Source: Alicyclobacillus_A sp963788285
GTDB taxonomy: Bacteria; Bacillota; Bacilli; Alicyclobacillales; Alicyclobacillaceae
NCBI GenBank assembly: GCA_963788285.1
Contig: CAWBGB010000005.1
Coordinates: 1 to 64,000 of the forward strand
Direction of reading: 5' to 3'
DNA: 64,000 nucleotides
In this document: one piece after another, positions 11,511 to 19,087 of the stretch
Layout of the letters: each line of letters begins with the position of its first letter
Numbering within the stretch: position 1 is the stretch's first letter
The notes under the pieces: generated by a model
Seen by the model: the letters and a program-made list of their open reading frames with translations, nothing else
Told to the model about the DNA's origin: nothing
The model's database searches: none
Made by a program: the position numbers and the translations under genes

Positions 11511-13147
11511 CGAAGAAACAAATATGGACGTGGTTGCTCTTTCTCGCGTGGGCTGTGTTTGTGAATGCCTGCAATGTTTGGATCATCCGCCCCCTCGCGG
11601 AAGACTTTGCTCTACTCGGCGTTGCCGCTATCGTGGTGCTCGCCGTATTGTGGGTCACTTCTGTGCCAACCAAGTATCGGCGTGTTTGGATAGGATTTAC
11701 GATTTTCAGCCTGTTGGTGGGCGACGGTCTCGGCGAGATTGCCACAAAATCATGGTTGCCGAAGGTCGCCTGGAGTCTCGTGACGATACTCGGGTTGACG
11801 GTTATTGGCTGGGCGTTCACCCGCTTCAAGTATCGTTACTTCTTGGGATCTGCGCTGGTTTTGCTGATCCTCAACTGGTTGCTTCCACTCGACGATTGGG
11901 CGTTCCTGACTCACTTTCAAGTTGCTTATCGCGCCCAGCTGCCGATGCAGACTTCGGACATCCCGGCGTTGCCGCTGCAGGTCATTCACACTGCACGTGG
12001 CACATCCGTGGTGACGCTGGAAAACATTCAAGAGACGGACAAGCAGATCCAGAATGATGCGCAAATGGCGGGAGATACGCCTGATTCGCTGGAGAATATG
12101 TTGCGAAACGCGCAGCACCGATACGCGTTTGTAGAGCTTGTACAGTCTGGCGGACACTTTCACTTGGAATCTTTGCCTACAGACTCGCTGTCGGCTGTGG
12201 ATCCGATGGCATTTACAAATTCCTTCTTCCCGTTTATCCGGGGGTATTGGATTGTGGACAATGGCAAAGTGGTCCAGTACATGGCCCCAGCGCAGTCGCC
12301 AACCGTTCTCATGGATCTCGTCAACAACTCGGGGTACCTGCCATCGTTGCTGACCGCGGTTGGGGAGAGCACTGAACGGCAGGAAACACAGGATTGGCAA
12401 ACGCTGTTGACTCAGTTAAAAGTGCCGGCTTCGAATAATGCGTTGCACATTGAACAGGGTAGGCTGATTGGGATGTACAATGGGCAATCTGTGTCTATCC
12501 CTGTGCATGCGTATTCTGTAATTGCGACCGGGTCATTTACTGCACCGGGTGCGCACGAGGTCTTGCTGCAGGGAGTCAACGATTTGGAAGTAGTATCTTT
12601 GGACACCCGCAGGGTAGTCACGGATTACCACGGAGATCCGTTGCATCCACTTCCGAGCGACGTTGTGACGGGGCCCATCGACAATTCGGGGCGCGACGTC
12701 ATCTTTGTGAACTCGTCTCCGGCCATCATTCTGCAGGCGGAAGCGTCAGGAAAATGGCGCCAACTGTATCAGGCGACGAACGATTCGCTCCGTTTTGAGA
12801 CGTCCGTGCGTTTCCCAGGAGACGCTGTGCCAGAAATCATTACGGACGATCCAAGCTACATCCGTAATTCTCCGGTCCGTTACTTCACCTCCTACACCTA
12901 CCGCGACGGACAGCTCGTGCGCAATTGGAGGGTATTCAAAACCAACTTGGTGAACGTGAACGCTGTTCAATTTACCCCGGGCGGGCCCCAGTACATTGTG
13001 GCCAGCAATTATGGCACCGGTGAATTGTTCGTGCTGAAGCGCCATCGATGGCCTGTCGTTCCGGCAGCATCGGTTCTGCTTGGTATCACCATCATCTCTG
13101 GCTGGTGGCTTCGACTGAAAGCGGGAAGGAGGGCGCGACATGCGTAA
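11507..13147 (+). CDS. Membrane protein with a large extracytoplasmic domain, function unknown
   Basis: A 546-residue protein I do not recognise. The N-terminal 140 residues contain about five hydrophobic helices (WLLFLAWAVFVNA, LLGVAAIVVLAVLWV, FTIFSLLVGDGL and others). About 380 polar residues follow, with repeated short beta-like segments such as VLLQGVNDLEVVSLDTRRVV and DVIFVNSSPAIILQAEASG, reminiscent of a beta-propeller/FG-GAP-like fold. A C-terminal hydrophobic segment (VPAASVLLGITIISGWWL) ends in basic residues, so the large domain is probably outside the cell. It overlaps the genes on both sides, by 4 and 8 nt. Confidence 0.75.
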   Translation: MTKKQIWTWLLFLAWAVFVNACNVWIIRPLAEDFALLGVAAIVVLAVLWVTSVPTKYRRVWIGFTIFSLLVGDGLGEIATKSWLPKVAWSLVTILGLTVIGWAFTRFKYRYFLGSALVLLILNWLLPLDDWAFLTHFQVAYRAQLPMQTSDIPALPLQVIHTARGTSVVTLENIQETDKQIQNDAQMAGDTPDSLENMLRNAQHRYAFVELVQSGGHFHLESLPTDSLSAVDPMAFTNSFFPFIRGYWIVDNGKVVQYMAPAQSPTVLMDLVNNSGYLPSLLTAVGESTERQETQDWQTLLTQLKVPASNNALHIEQGRLIGMYNGQSVSIPVHAYSVIATGSFTAPGAHEVLLQGVNDLEVVSLDTRRVVTDYHGDPLHPLPSDVVTGPIDNSGRDVIFVNSSPAIILQAEASGKWRQLYQATNDSLRFETSVRFPGDAVPEIITDDPSYIRNSPVRYFTSYTYRDGQLVRNWRVFKTNLVNVNAVQFTPGGPQYIVASNYGTGELFVLKRHRWPVVPAASVLLGITIISGWWLRLKAGRRARHA

Positions 13148-13904
13148 GCACAGCATCGCAGTGGCGATATGGATTGCAGCTGCCGCGTTTGTCCTGCCGG
13201 GGTGTTCTCCGGCGGTTCAACCGCAGACCAACCAACCCAGTGATGAAAAGGGTGTACCGGTACCCACAAGCACATGGGAAACCATATTGGACAGCGCGCG
13301 CCTCGGAGCGACTGCCAAGACGTACATGGTGAAGACCACGGGTACGCTGATACAGGGATCGCTTCACAGCAGTTATTCCGTGTACGGCAGCGTCAATCCT
13401 CCGGATAGAGCGAGCCTTGGATTTGTGGCGGGCAACGATTACACGGAGTTTTACCAGCAGGGACAGTCCGCGTACTACTATGACAACGGACGTTGGAACC
13501 AAACACAGGCATTGTCCGACATCAATCCTTACGCCTCTTATGTAGCCATTATCGAGGCGGCCGCGAAACGCGGTGTCAAACTGGTGCAATTAAAACAGGA
13601 GTACGTGAACGACGAGTATTGCGACGTATACCGAGCTATACTTCCTGCCGACATCGCCAACGTGAAGCCGAACTGGATTCCCGACGCGATGGAAGGAACC
13701 ACTGGAGACGTCCAGTACACGTTTTACGTGGGACAAACGGATCACTACTTGATTCAGGTATCCACCGTGTCCGTTGGTGGACTGCCACGCATCGGGTCTA
13801 TGGAGGCGGATGTGGACACCGTCTTCTTTGACATGAATCAACCCATCGCACAGGTCTCCTTGCCCAAGGACTTGGTCGAGCAACTGGAGAATGCGGGCAA
13901 TTAG
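13140..13904 (+). CDS. Putative lipoprotein
   Basis: A 254-residue protein with a classical lipoprotein signal. The N-terminus MRKH is followed by the hydrophobic stretch AVAIWIAAAAFV and the lipobox LPGC, with Cys as the modified residue. The mature part resembles LolA/LppX-like outer-leaflet lipoproteins in broad composition (TWETILDSARLGATAKTYMV and later the beta-rich VQYTFYVGQTDHYLIQVSTV), but I cannot name the family. It is translationally coupled to the membrane protein gene upstream and probably works with it at the outer face of the cytoplasmic membrane. Confidence 0.78.
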   Translation: MRKHSIAVAIWIAAAAFVLPGCSPAVQPQTNQPSDEKGVPVPTSTWETILDSARLGATAKTYMVKTTGTLIQGSLHSSYSVYGSVNPPDRASLGFVAGNDYTEFYQQGQSAYYYDNGRWNQTQALSDINPYASYVAIIEAAAKRGVKLVQLKQEYVNDEYCDVYRAILPADIANVKPNWIPDAMEGTTGDVQYTFYVGQTDHYLIQVSTVSVGGLPRIGSMEADVDTVFFDMNQPIAQVSLPKDLVEQLENAGN

Positions 13905-13916
13905 TTCCGGCACCAA

Positions 13917-13945
13917 TTGTCATTCACTGGTGTATGTAGTATATT
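13917..13945 (+). promoter_or_regulatory. Sigma-A promoter upstream of the c-di-AMP riboswitch
   Basis: TTGTCA (13917-13922) and TATATT (13940-13945) are separated by exactly 17 nt. Transcription would begin near 13952, just before the riboswitch. Confidence 0.8.
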
Positions 13946-13957
13946 AGAGTTACGTAA

Positions 13958-14068
13958 ACTATCGCTGAGTTCCAATGGAAGCGGAGGAACCAATCTTTTG
14001 GGGTGAATCGCCGGTTGGCGTAGGGATCCTACTTCCGAACCCGTCAGCTAACTCCGTAAGCGTGTAGG
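13958..14068 (+). promoter_or_regulatory. c-di-AMP riboswitch (ydaO/yuaA class)
   Basis: The conserved core is present in order: GCGGAGGAACCAA at 13981, GGGGTGAATCG at 13999, a variable hairpin, TTCCGAACCCGTCAGCTAAC at 14033, and TCCGTAAGCG closing near 14062. The last segments are near-identical to the B. subtilis ydaO leader as I recall it. CGCT at 13963 can pair with AGCG at 14059. The class binds c-di-AMP and usually turns off wall-hydrolase or potassium-transport genes. Beyond it lie the hairpin TACAGTGTGA/TCGCACTGTA and a smaller one (CGATT...AATCG) next to the ribosome-binding site, but no U-rich terminator. Control may therefore be translational; this is inference. Confidence 0.9.
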
Positions 14069-14166
14069 AAAACCAGTGTTACAGTGTGATTGGCGTCTGT
14101 GTGTCGCACTGTATGGACATCCAATTGGAACCCGCGATTGCACTTCGAATCGAGGGGGATGATGTC

Positions 14167-14316
14167 ATGAAGAAACAGCCGGAACTGCCGGATTTGATGC
14201 GCGACATGGAAATTGTACAGTCGTTGAATCGCACACTTACTTCGGCAAAAAAGGATCTTGCGAATGGGCATGAATTAAAAGACGCAACGGACGTGTCGGA
14301 TGGTTCAACTTCTTAA
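14167..14316 (+). CDS. 49-residue ORF under the c-di-AMP riboswitch
   Basis: ATG 14167 is preceded by GAGGGGGAT and encodes a charged, hydrophilic 49-residue peptide (MKKQPELPDLMRDMEIVQSL and onward) with no membrane segment. A terminator starts at its stop codon, so this is the only gene between the riboswitch and the next terminator. I do not recognise it. It could be a true c-di-AMP-controlled small protein or the remnant left after loss of the original target gene. Confidence 0.55.
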   Translation: MKKQPELPDLMRDMEIVQSLNRTLTSAKKDLANGHELKDATDVSDGSTS

Positions 14317-14341
14317 CCCCCCAATGGGGGTTTTGTTTTGT
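14315..14341 (+). terminator. Rho-independent terminator
   Basis: AACCCCC and GGGGGTT pair around a 4-nt loop and are followed by TTGTTTTG. The stem overlaps the stop codon of the 49-residue ORF and closes the riboswitch transcript before rplS. Confidence 0.8.
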
Positions 14342-14384
14342 CTACATATTGACGCCGTCATTACAGCACGGGCGAAAACCTGCA

Positions 14385-14414
14385 TTGCGAGGCAAGGATC
14401 GTGTGTGATACAAT
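14385..14414 (+). promoter_or_regulatory. Sigma-A promoter and leader of rplS
   Basis: TTGCGA (14385-14390) and TACAAT (14409-14414) are 18 nt apart. The following leader of about 65 nt ends in GGCATGAACACCTGTGGGAA directly before the ribosome-binding site. This resembles the L19 leader element known from Bacillales; I rate that resemblance as probable only. Confidence 0.6.
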
Positions 14415-14485
14415 ATCCCGGTGTGATTACGGTGGTCCTCTGCACGCAAGAAGGCATGAACACCTGTGGGAAGGAGGCCGTTTCA

Positions 14486-14827
14486 ATGGATTTGCTTAGA
14501 GCAGTGACGGAGGAACAACTGCGTTCCGACATTCCTGAGTTCCGCCCTGGCGATACCGTTCGCGTGCACGTAAAGGTTCGCGAAGGTCAGCGTGAACGTA
14601 TTCAGGTGTTCGAAGGCGTCGTCATCCGCCGTCGCGGAAGCGGCATCAGCGAAACGTACACCGTAAGAAAGATTTCTTACGGCGTCGGTGTTGAACGTAC
14701 GTTCCCGGTGCATTCACCGAAGGTTGAAAAAATCGAAGTGATGCGTCGTGGTAAGGTGCGCCGCGCGAAGCTGTACTACCTGCGCGGGTTGTCCGGCAAA
14801 GCAGCTCGGATCAAGGAAATTCGATAA
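14486..14827 (+). CDS. rplS: Ribosomal protein bL19
   Basis: A 113-residue large-subunit protein at the 30S-50S interface. The sequence is strongly conserved, for example FRPGDTVRVHVKVREGQRER, VFEGVVIRRRGSGISETYTV and RRGKVRRAKLYYLRGLSGKA. ATG 14486 follows AAGGAGG; the longer frame back to 14300 is leader. After the gene an 11-bp stem (AGCGGGAGACT/AGTCTCCCGCT, 14834-14860) lacks a T run, so read-through into rbgA is likely. Confidence 0.97.
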   Translation: MDLLRAVTEEQLRSDIPEFRPGDTVRVHVKVREGQRERIQVFEGVVIRRRGSGISETYTVRKISYGVGVERTFPVHSPKVEKIEVMRRGKVRRAKLYYLRGLSGKAARIKEIR

Positions 14828-14898
14828 TCGCGCGAGCGGGAGACTCAGAGAGTCTCCCGCTGTTGTATGAACCGGAATACTATGAGGAGAGTCAATTG

Positions 14899-15810
14899 GT
14901 GCAACCTATACATTGGTTTCCCGGTCACATGGCGAAGGCACGCCGCGAAATGACAGAAGCTTTAGGCCGGGTGGATGCCGTGGTGGAAGTGTTAGACGCG
15001 CGCATCCCGAACGCCAGTTCAAATCCGATGTTACGCGATATCATTCACAAGAAGCCGAAGATGGTCGTATTGACTCGCGTGGATCTGGCGGATCCTGCGC
15101 AGACGTCGGCATGGGAAGCTCGATTTCGCGAAGCAGGACATGAAGTCGTGTTGGTCGACGCTCGCACTGGCTCTGGAGTCCGTAACGTTCTACCTGCACT
15201 GGACCGCGTCGCGGCAGAGAAACGGGAAAAGGACCAAAAACGAGGCATTCGTCCACGGCCGTTGAAAGTCATGGTGGTCGGCATCCCGAACGTCGGCAAG
15301 TCATCTCTTATCAATCGCCTTGCCGGCCGAGCGGCAACGAAGATTGGGGATCGGCCCGGAATCACCAAAATGCAGCAGTGGATTCGCCTAGGTCAAGTGG
15401 AGTTGCTCGATACGCCGGGGGTACTGTGGCCGAAACTTGACAATCCGCACGTGGCTCACATTTTGGCCATCACCGGCGCCATCAAATCGGACATTCTGGA
15501 CAAGGAATCGCTATTTGCGTACTTCAGTGTGTGGTGTTCGACGCATTATCCTACGCTGTTGCACGACAGGTACGACGTGCCGGTATTGCCGCCAACACCG
15601 TGGTCCGATGTCGCTTCGGTCTGGGGAGAGGTTGAACCTCTCCTTGAGGCGATAGGGAAGAAGCGGGGTATGGTGCGCGGTGGCGGTGTCGCTGACACAG
15701 AGCGTGCGGCAGAACTCGTCTTGCGGGAGCTGCAGACGGGAAAGCTTGGTCGCGTTACGTTGGAATGGCCAGGGGAAGAGCACCTTCTGAAATCATCCGA
15801 TGGTGGTTGA
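14899..15810 (+). CDS. rbgA: Ribosome biogenesis GTPase RbgA (YlqF)
   Basis: A circularly permuted GTPase of about 303 residues needed for late 50S assembly. The N-terminus IHWFPGHMAKARREM is diagnostic. The G motifs occur in permuted order: G4-like TRVD, then G1 GIPNVGKSS, G2-region GDRPGITKMQQW and G3 DTPGVLWPK. GTG 14899 (or TTG 14896) follows GAGGAGA at 14884. The frame open back to 14863 lies inside the rplS downstream stem and is not used. It keeps the conserved rplS-rbgA-rnhB order. Confidence 0.95.
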   Translation: MQPIHWFPGHMAKARREMTEALGRVDAVVEVLDARIPNASSNPMLRDIIHKKPKMVVLTRVDLADPAQTSAWEARFREAGHEVVLVDARTGSGVRNVLPALDRVAAEKREKDQKRGIRPRPLKVMVVGIPNVGKSSLINRLAGRAATKIGDRPGITKMQQWIRLGQVELLDTPGVLWPKLDNPHVAHILAITGAIKSDILDKESLFAYFSVWCSTHYPTLLHDRYDVPVLPPTPWSDVASVWGEVEPLLEAIGKKRGMVRGGGVADTERAAELVLRELQTGKLGRVTLEWPGEEHLLKSSDGG

Positions 15811-15847
15811 TGTCGTACCGGACGCTCTGGTCAAATTCGGGAATCCT

Positions 15848-15886
15848 CAGTAGACTGTGAGTAAGCAGTAGACTGGGGGTTTTTTA
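15848..15886 (+). other. Terminator-like hairpin with 10-bp direct repeats before rnhB
   Basis: CAGTAGACTG occurs twice, 8 nt apart, at 15848-15857 and 15866-15875. CCTCAGT can pair with ACTGGGG, followed by GTTTTTTATT. This would act as a terminator or attenuator, yet the annotated TTG start of rnhB sits at the end of its T run. Confidence 0.5.
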
Positions 15887-16567
15887 TTGTCCAGGTATCG
15901 TGTGCAATCCGATTTGGCGCGTTCATCGGAGCGCGCGTTGGAGATGTTTAAGTTTGAGCGTTCACTGGCGGGAACCGCGCCGACATGGGCTGGTGTGGAT
16001 GAAGCCGGTCGAGGGGCGTTAGCGGGTCCCGTTGTGGCTGCGGCCGTGATACTCGGCACAGATCCAGCATTGTTCGCCGAAGTGAATGATTCCAAGACGT
16101 TGACTCGGGTGAAGCGGGAGCGATTATACGAGCACATTGTCTGCCATGCATTGGCGGTTGGCGTCGGAATGGCATCTGTCGAAGAAATTGATCGGTACAA
16201 CATCCTTCATGCCTCCCGAATGGCAATGGCCCGCGCTTTATCCGCACTCGACACGAACGCGTCTCTTGCATTGGTTGACGGTACATATTCTCCTCTGTAT
16301 GAGGGACCTGTCATTCCCAGCATTCCCGTGGTGGACGGGGATGCCAAGTGTCTCAGTATCGCAGCTGCGTCGATTGTCGCAAAGGTGCATCGAGACAGGC
16401 TCATGGCGGAACTCGGTGACACTTACCCGCAGTACGGATTTGCGCAGAACGCGGGCTACGGAACGCCGGTTCACCTGAAGGCGTTGGATAAACACGGGCC
16501 CACTGAGTACCATCGCCGGTCGTTTGCTCCGGTACAGCGGTATCTGCAAGCGAGGTTGGACATCTAA
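15887..16567 (+). CDS. rnhB: Ribonuclease HII
   Basis: A 226-residue enzyme that nicks RNA in RNA-DNA hybrids and removes misinserted ribonucleotides. The motifs are GVDEAGRGALAGPVV (catalytic Asp-Glu), NDSKTL, LVDGTY, KCLSIAAASIVAKVHRD and YPQYGFAQNAGYGTPVHL. The start is uncertain. TTG 15887 gives full length, with GGGGG a few nt upstream, but lies in the T run of a hairpin. GTG 15902 or ATG 15944 would still leave the catalytic domain intact. Confidence 0.93.
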   Translation: MSRYRVQSDLARSSERALEMFKFERSLAGTAPTWAGVDEAGRGALAGPVVAAAVILGTDPALFAEVNDSKTLTRVKRERLYEHIVCHALAVGVGMASVEEIDRYNILHASRMAMARALSALDTNASLALVDGTYSPLYEGPVIPSIPVVDGDAKCLSIAAASIVAKVHRDRLMAELGDTYPQYGFAQNAGYGTPVHLKALDKHGPTEYHRRSFAPVQRYLQARLDI

Positions 16568-17008
16568 TGGACGACTTCATCAACCGTGTTAAAGTATCGA
16601 AAGTCCGCAACAGTTGGAGCGCACGACATCCGTTTCAGATCTGGCCAAGAGGTGCTTTCGGCCATTGGTTGGCGTATGGATCAATGGTCCGTCGGAGCTT
16701 GGAAAATTCGTGAAGCGTTTGCCTCTCAGTACCTGTAACGCTCCCTGGGGTGCTCTATCTACGCGACCAACGGGCGTTGCAAGTGGGGCGAATTAGAGAT
16801 TGTGGAGGTCGATGGGGACTGGTTGTGGCCGCAGTCAAGGCGCGGATCAACCAAGCGTATGGCGCCCCACTGGAGTCGGTTCATCGGCGCATGGACGCAC
16901 AGTGGCGGAATTTTGGCTGACGCTTCACCACCCCTGCGCCGGGCATTGGCCGTGCGGTTTGACGTGATCGACCTGTATGTGTGCGAGGGTACGGTGAAGC
17001 ATGTCTAA
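16567..17008 (+). pseudogene. yraN: Decayed YraN (UPF0102) endonuclease-like gene
   Basis: Pieces of the family are spread over several frames. AWKIREAFASQYL runs into a TAA near 16735 and continues as GRCKWGELEIVEVDGDWL, matching the family's G-x-x-GEIDLIA-type motif. A frameshift leads to VVAAVKARINQAYGAPLESV, matching its EVK-x-R segment, and another to VRFDVIDLYV at the end. YraN is a small predicted nuclease often next to comM or dprA. Its ancestral start is probably the ATG that overlaps the rnhB stop (TAATG). At least one stop and two frameshifts make it non-functional. Confidence 0.75.
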
Positions 17009-17079
17009 CGTGTCCGGCGCGCAGTGGAAGCCGTGTAAGCAGTGCGTAACAGCCACTTATACCAAAGACTTCGGCCGGT

Positions 17080-18315
17080 ACGCCCAGGCCTCGTATCCGT
17101 GCTCTGCATCGACGCTCATTTGCTTGTCCACGACGCTGATGCTTCGCGCGAGCTTTACCAGCGCAAGTGAACCTCTCATCGAAAGGTCACCGGTTTCGGA
17201 GATTTTTCGCTAAGTGTCCAAAGCCTTCGGCGTAAAGTCGGAGGTCGGAGAGTTCCTCTTGTTCAGCGACTTCATCCTCGTATCGAGTTCCTCTCGGCCA
17301 ACCGCCACGATTCGCCTCAGGGTGTTCGAGATTTTCGTCTCCGGCTCGGCGGCTCAACGTGCAAGAACAATTCCATCCTATCTAACAGGGCCCCTGATAG
17401 GCGTGACCAGTATTTCTGCACGGATGTGGGGAGAAAACGACACTCACCAGATCCGTAATTTCCGCACGGGCAGGGATTTAACGTTCCAATCAATCGAAAA
17501 GCGGCGGGTAGCACAGGGATTGTCCGACGCGCGTCAGTCGCACTTCTTGGGTCACAAGAGGTTCTCGGAGGGTGTCAAATGTGGCCCGCTGAAATTCGAG
17601 AAGTTCGTCGAGCACCAAAATTCCGCGGTGCGCAAGTGTGACTTCGCTAGGGGTCTAGATTCGAGCCACAACCAATCATGCCCGCGGGCGTGAGACTGTG
17701 GTGTGGCATACGGACAGGCGGTCTCACGTCGAGTAGTCCGCGAGCTCCACTCATCGGATAAATCCACGTCGACACTTGTGTTTGTCTGTTGGTGCAAGGA
17801 GGAGCTCCGTGAACCGCTCTGGGGTGTTCGCTGTGGAGAGGACCTGCACGACGTCGGACAGGGAACGAACCGAGAGCCATATGAGAAATTGGGAATTTGA
17901 ACACATTGGTGTCGCTGATTATCGGAGACGATTGCGGAAGTGTCTCGTTGTGCTCGGAGTGCTAAAGTAAGGCTGACAATTCCAGTTAGGAGTGCGATGC
18001 CGCCAGACAAACTTAATTCGCCACAGAGAACCAGCGGTGGGACTCGGTCCGCACGCAATATCACAACTGCAATCGCCAAATCCAGGCCGGCGCCGCGTTT
18101 GCGCATACTTGCCGGAGATAAATTTACGGTGATCCGTTGATTTGGGAACGGAAATCCACTGTTGCAAATGGCGGACCAAATTCGGAGTTTGGATTCGTTG
18201 ACGGCGGAGTCAGGGAGCCCCGCAATTGCGGCAGCCCATGGCTACGTCCCCCTCGACCGTCACCACAATGCCTGTTAGGCCGTCCATCAATGTTCCAAAA
18301 CTGGTGGCAATTATG
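17080..18315 (-). pseudogene. comM: Decayed ComM/YifB (Mg-chelatase-like AAA+ protein)
   Basis: Read on the minus strand, the N-terminal end near 18300 gives FGTLMDGLTGIVVTVEGDV. Then come RITVNLSPASMRKRGAGLDL and LVLCGELSLSGGI, then FWCSTNFSNF, a relic of the LDELPEF Walker-B region. Next is GTLNPCPCGNYGSGECRF with SRLSGALLDRMELFL, and finally LSMRGSLALVKLARSI, a relic of the C-terminal helical domain. These lie in different frames with several stops. ComM promotes branch migration during natural transformation in Gram-negative species. The gene is in the opposite direction to its neighbours and is clearly dead. The 5' limit is approximate. Confidence 0.85.
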
Positions 18316-18496
18316 TTTCTTCTCCACTGCAACAAAGTGTACATTGTTCGTGCCAAATTTTACGAGGATACGAATACGTTATAGATATAGCAGGAACTTT
18401 TTCTTTCGACCAGAATCTTCAGTATAAGCGGTAATTGCACAACGACGTATGACACGCTACGATGAAACTGAGCCAATGTGATGGGGGCGAGCGCCG
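18316..18496. other. Short region without recognised genes
   Basis: About 180 nt, AT-richer than its surroundings (for example ATACGTTATAGATATAGCAG near 18373). It holds no ORF I can support. It may contain the promoter of the small membrane protein downstream. Confidence 0.4.
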
Positions 18497-18877
18497 GTGC
18501 AAAGTCAAGACGGAAAGTTGCGAAGTGACAAACGAGACAGTCACAGCAGGGGCAAGGGGCGCGTAGTCAGCATGCGTGCTTGGCGGACGAAGAAGCGTTT
18601 GCAGAGTTTCCGCGGATCGCGTTCTTGGGTCGAGTACTTGTTGGCTCTGGTGAATGGCGCGTTCCTGTTGGCGGCGCTGGTCTCTGCTTTGCTTAGTTGC
18701 ATTCCGTTCGCATGGCAGGCGCAGAGCATCATATTTACCTCGTTCTTCGCTACAGTGGGCAGTGTATTGTCACTTGTGCTCCATGTCATGCGGGACAGAT
18801 TTGCCCTTCGTGCGCTTTCGGTGTATGCGCTGTGTATGACACTGTCGTTTGTCGTGGCACTTGTCAAACTGGCCTAA
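18497..18877 (+). CDS. Small membrane protein, function unknown
   Basis: A basic N-terminal region is followed by three hydrophobic segments: LLALVNGAFLLAALVSALLS, IIFTSFFATVGSVLSLVLHV and SVYALCMTLSFVVALV. The last two are separated by MRDRFALRA. GTG 18497 gives 126 residues and has GGGGGCGAG upstream. ATG 18572 (MRAWRTKKR) gives 101 residues and could equally be the start. I do not recognise the family. It sits alone between the comM remnant and sucC and is closed by its own terminator, which supports it being expressed. Confidence 0.6.
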   Translation: MQSQDGKLRSDKRDSHSRGKGRVVSMRAWRTKKRLQSFRGSRSWVEYLLALVNGAFLLAALVSALLSCIPFAWQAQSIIFTSFFATVGSVLSLVLHVMRDRFALRALSVYALCMTLSFVVALVKLA

Positions 18878-18906
18878 CCGACATGTAAACGATTCCTTGC
18901 AATTCA

Positions 18907-18937
18907 AGCGGGTGGGGTCCAACCCAGCCGCTTTTTC
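18907..18937 (+). terminator. Rho-independent terminator
   Basis: AGCGGGTGGGGT pairs with AACCCAGCCGCT (one mismatch, one G-T) around CC, followed by TTTTT. It lies 30 nt after the stop of the small membrane protein gene. Confidence 0.8.
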
Positions 18938-18947
18938 GCATGGAAAG

Positions 18948-18976
18948 TTGTAAATGCTACGCCTGTCATTTATCCT
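18948..18976 (+). promoter_or_regulatory. Sigma-A promoter of sucCD
   Basis: TTGTAA (18948-18953) and TATCCT (18971-18976) are 17 nt apart and lie about 110 nt before the sucC start codon, just after the upstream terminator. Confidence 0.55.
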
Positions 18977-19087
18977 ATAACAGGACTCTTCGACAAGGGA
19001 TTGAATAAATCCCGACGACGTCTTCCGCCGAAGGCGTTCAGTCGCATGACGAAAGATGTAGATCATGGTGTGGGAGGAATCGGCTGC

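Noticed and set aside
14834..14860. Terminator between rplS and rbgA
   Set aside because: The 11-bp stem is strong, but the sequence after it is GTTGTATGAA with no T run, so I do not call it a terminator.
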